A stretch of 64,000 bases of DNA, taken from NCBI GenBank assembly GCA_003176045.1, contig PSRM01000346.1, positions 1 through 64,000 of the forward strand. The letters run 5' to 3'. The notes under the pieces were generated by a model. That model was not told where the DNA came from, did no database searches, and worked only from the letters and a program-made list of their open reading frames with translations. Each line of letters starts with the position of its first letter. Within the stretch, counting starts at the first letter, position 1. Positions 62,561 through 64,000 of this stretch are shown in pieces. Position numbers and translations under genes: made by a program. The DNA is from Verrucomicrobiota bacterium (GTDB lineage: Bacteria > Verrucomicrobiota > Verrucomicrobiia > Limisphaerales > UBA8199).

Positions 62561-63712
62561 CTATTTGCCGGTTTTTTTAATAACCTCTTTCAGATTCACA
62601 GGCACCCCTCCCATTCGTTTGCTCTGGTCCGCAGCTTCCATGAACGCCAGAATCTCAATCGTTTCCTCAGGTTTCACCGGCGCCACTCCCGTTTTGAAAA
62701 AGTCCATGATCGCTACCACCAATTGCACGTAGCCTTCAAACGACCCCGCTTCTGCCTCGCCTTTTTCACCCCAGGCTAATCCCGCGAAGCCCTGGTCTTC
62801 ATGAAGGATACCCGTGCGCCCACCACTCCATTGGCCCACCACCTCGATTTTGCCCGTCAGATTCGTGCCGCGCTGAACGGTTTCACAGCCAGTTCCAAGC
62901 ACCGTAAAAAGGGCTTCAACGCCGTGAACACCGTACCAGAATAGGTCCGGATGATGCGGCTCCAGCTCGCAGGGTCCATGGGTTTCCATAAGGAATACCT
63001 TTCCGAGCGAGCCCTTTCGCAAAGCCTGCGAAGCCTTCGCGAACCGCAACCCCGACGAACTGAAGACCGGAACCTTTGCCGCTTTCGCCAACCTGAAGAT
63101 TTCAATGGCATCTCGAAGTGAGCCCGCCATCGGCTTGTCAATGAACACCGGTTTCCGCGCCTGCAACACTGGCCTTACCTGTTCCAGGTGCGGGCGACCA
63201 TCCACGCTCTCCAAAAGCACCGCATCCACATTCCGGCAAAGTTCATCAATCGTGTCGTAAATCTTGACTCCGTATTTATCCCGAAGCACGCTCGTGTACT
63301 CCTCCACCCGTGAGGCACTTGACGGAATGTCCGGACTTCCTCCCTTATAGGCTGCCACAATTTTCCCTCCCGAGACGTGTCCCTTGGCCTGCGGATTATT
63401 GAGCACCTCCGTAAACGCCGTGACATGCGAAGTGTCACATCCAATGATCCCCAGGCGCAGGTCGGCGCCAGATGCCAGGCTCAGCATTGAGCCGCACACA
63501 GCAAGAAACAAACACCTGCCGCAAACACCAAACACCAAACACCGCAGGCAAACACCAAACACCAAACACCAAACACCAGAGAAGCTCCAAACATCAAATT
63601 GCAATTCTTCAAAACCGCGGTGTTTGGTGTTTGAGTCTTGGTGTCGCTGTGGTGTTTGGAGCTTGGTGTCTGGTGTTTGGAGCTTGGTTTTAGGTGTTTT
63701 ATCCGTATTCAT
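62561..63712 (-). CDS. Gfo/Idh/MocA-family oxidoreductase
   Basis: LRLGIIGCDTSHVTAFTEVLN ... CRNVDAVLLESVDGRPHLEQVRPVLQARKPVFIDKPMAGSLRDAIEIFRLA. Confidence 0.85.
   Translation of the reverse strand: MNTDKTPKTKLQTPDTKLQTPQRHQDSNTKHRGFEELQFDVWSFSGVWCLVFGVCLRCLVFGVCGRCLFLAVCGSMLSLASGADLRLGIIGCDTSHVTAFTEVLNNPQAKGHVSGGKIVAAYKGGSPDIPSSASRVEEYTSVLRDKYGVKIYDTIDELCRNVDAVLLESVDGRPHLEQVRPVLQARKPVFIDKPMAGSLRDAIEIFRLAKAAKVPVFSSSGLRFAKASQALRKGSLGKVFLMETHGPCELEPHHPDLFWYGVHGVEALFTVLGTGCETVQRGTNLTGKIEVVGQWSGGRTGILHEDQGFAGLAWGEKGEAEAGSFEGYVQLVVAIMDFFKTGVAPVKPEETIEILAFMEAADQSKRMGGVPVNLKEVIKKTGK
63515..63705. repeat. Heptamer arrays (CAAACAC / GGTGTTT) inside 5' end of Gfo/Idh/MocA gene
   Basis: CAAACACCAAACACC...CAAACACCAAACACCAAACACCAAACACC and GGTGTTTGGAGCTTGGTGTCTGGTGTTTGGAGCTTGG. 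Confidence 0.92.
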
Positions 63713-63829
63713 CCGTTTTTATCCGTGGTTAAGATTCCGGTTTAAGGCAAAACGCTAACCAGCCGGGGGCACGATTTCAACGGCAATTCCCTTGAAGATT
63801 GACCTAAGCCTTGGTATAAATTAACGGCT

Positions 63830-64000
63830 ATGCAGATGATGGAAGACACTCAGAAGCCGGCAGCAACGGAAGATAGGCAGGGCCCCGCCCGGGGCGTCCG
63901 AGCGCCCATCACGCCGAAAGGCGCCATCGCTGAGTTGGAGGGGCACATCCTCGTGGATGGCTTCAAGATAGTGTTCGATGCTCAGAAAAGCCAGGGCTCG
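63830..64000 (+). CDS. Probable L-lysine 6-transaminase-like aminotransferase, 5' part only
   Basis: MQMMEDTQKPAATEDRQGPARGVRAPITPKGAIAELEGHILVDGFKIVFDAQKSQGS; runs off window end. Confidence 0.55.
   Translation, partial: MQMMEDTQKPAATEDRQGPARGVRAPITPKGAIAELEGHILVDGFKIVFDAQKSQGS

Noticed and set aside
63515-63600. CRISPR-like array of CAAACAC repeats
   Set aside because: Contiguous 7-nt units with no spacers, no cas genes nearby, and located inside an ORF.
1-64000. tRNA, rRNA or known riboswitch
   Set aside because: No cloverleaf-like or rRNA-like segment was recognised by eye; a tRNAscan/Infernal run would be needed to exclude them.

Overview
The window looks like a Verrucomicrobiota-type chromosome segment (inferred from gene content; no marker gene was tested). 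It has four zones. (1) 1-16.7 kb: secreted and surface proteins, including an M11-like peptidase (partial), a 14-motif Kelch/beta-helix protein, two Hcp-fold proteins with signal peptides, a C10 (streptopain) peptidase, a DUF885 protein and a DUF4097 repeat protein. (2) 17-24.2 kb: a LysR regulator, a tightly coupled two-gene unit (DUF3696-type AAA ATPase plus a MIT_C/PLD-like protein), a ClpX-like ATPase and a DUF4202 protein. (3) 24.5-31.5 kb: a paralogous secreted pair, one with a PEP-CTERM signal, an M64 peptidase and a large NosD-like beta-helix protein. (4) 31.7-62.3 kb: an exosortase-associated exopolysaccharide locus with about 11 glycosyltransferases, an exosortase with a C-terminal EpsI-like region, polymerase, WcaF-like and hexapeptide acetyltransferases, pyruvyl transferase, Wzm/Wzt-type ABC exporter, two sugar-nucleotide epimerases and a GbsR-type regulator. 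The most unusual signals are: (a) about 25 degenerate heptanucleotide tandem arrays, many lying inside ORFs and encoding recurrent peptides such as SPKSKVQ; (b) several interspersed palindromic repeat families, some also inside coding sequence; (c) a repeated GTAACC-N12-CGCTTAAG element upstream of secreted-protein genes; (d) the DUF3696 ATPase + MIT_C-like operon as a candidate undescribed conflict/defence system. No tRNA, rRNA, CRISPR array or transposase was recognised. All family calls come from reading the sequence; no search was run.
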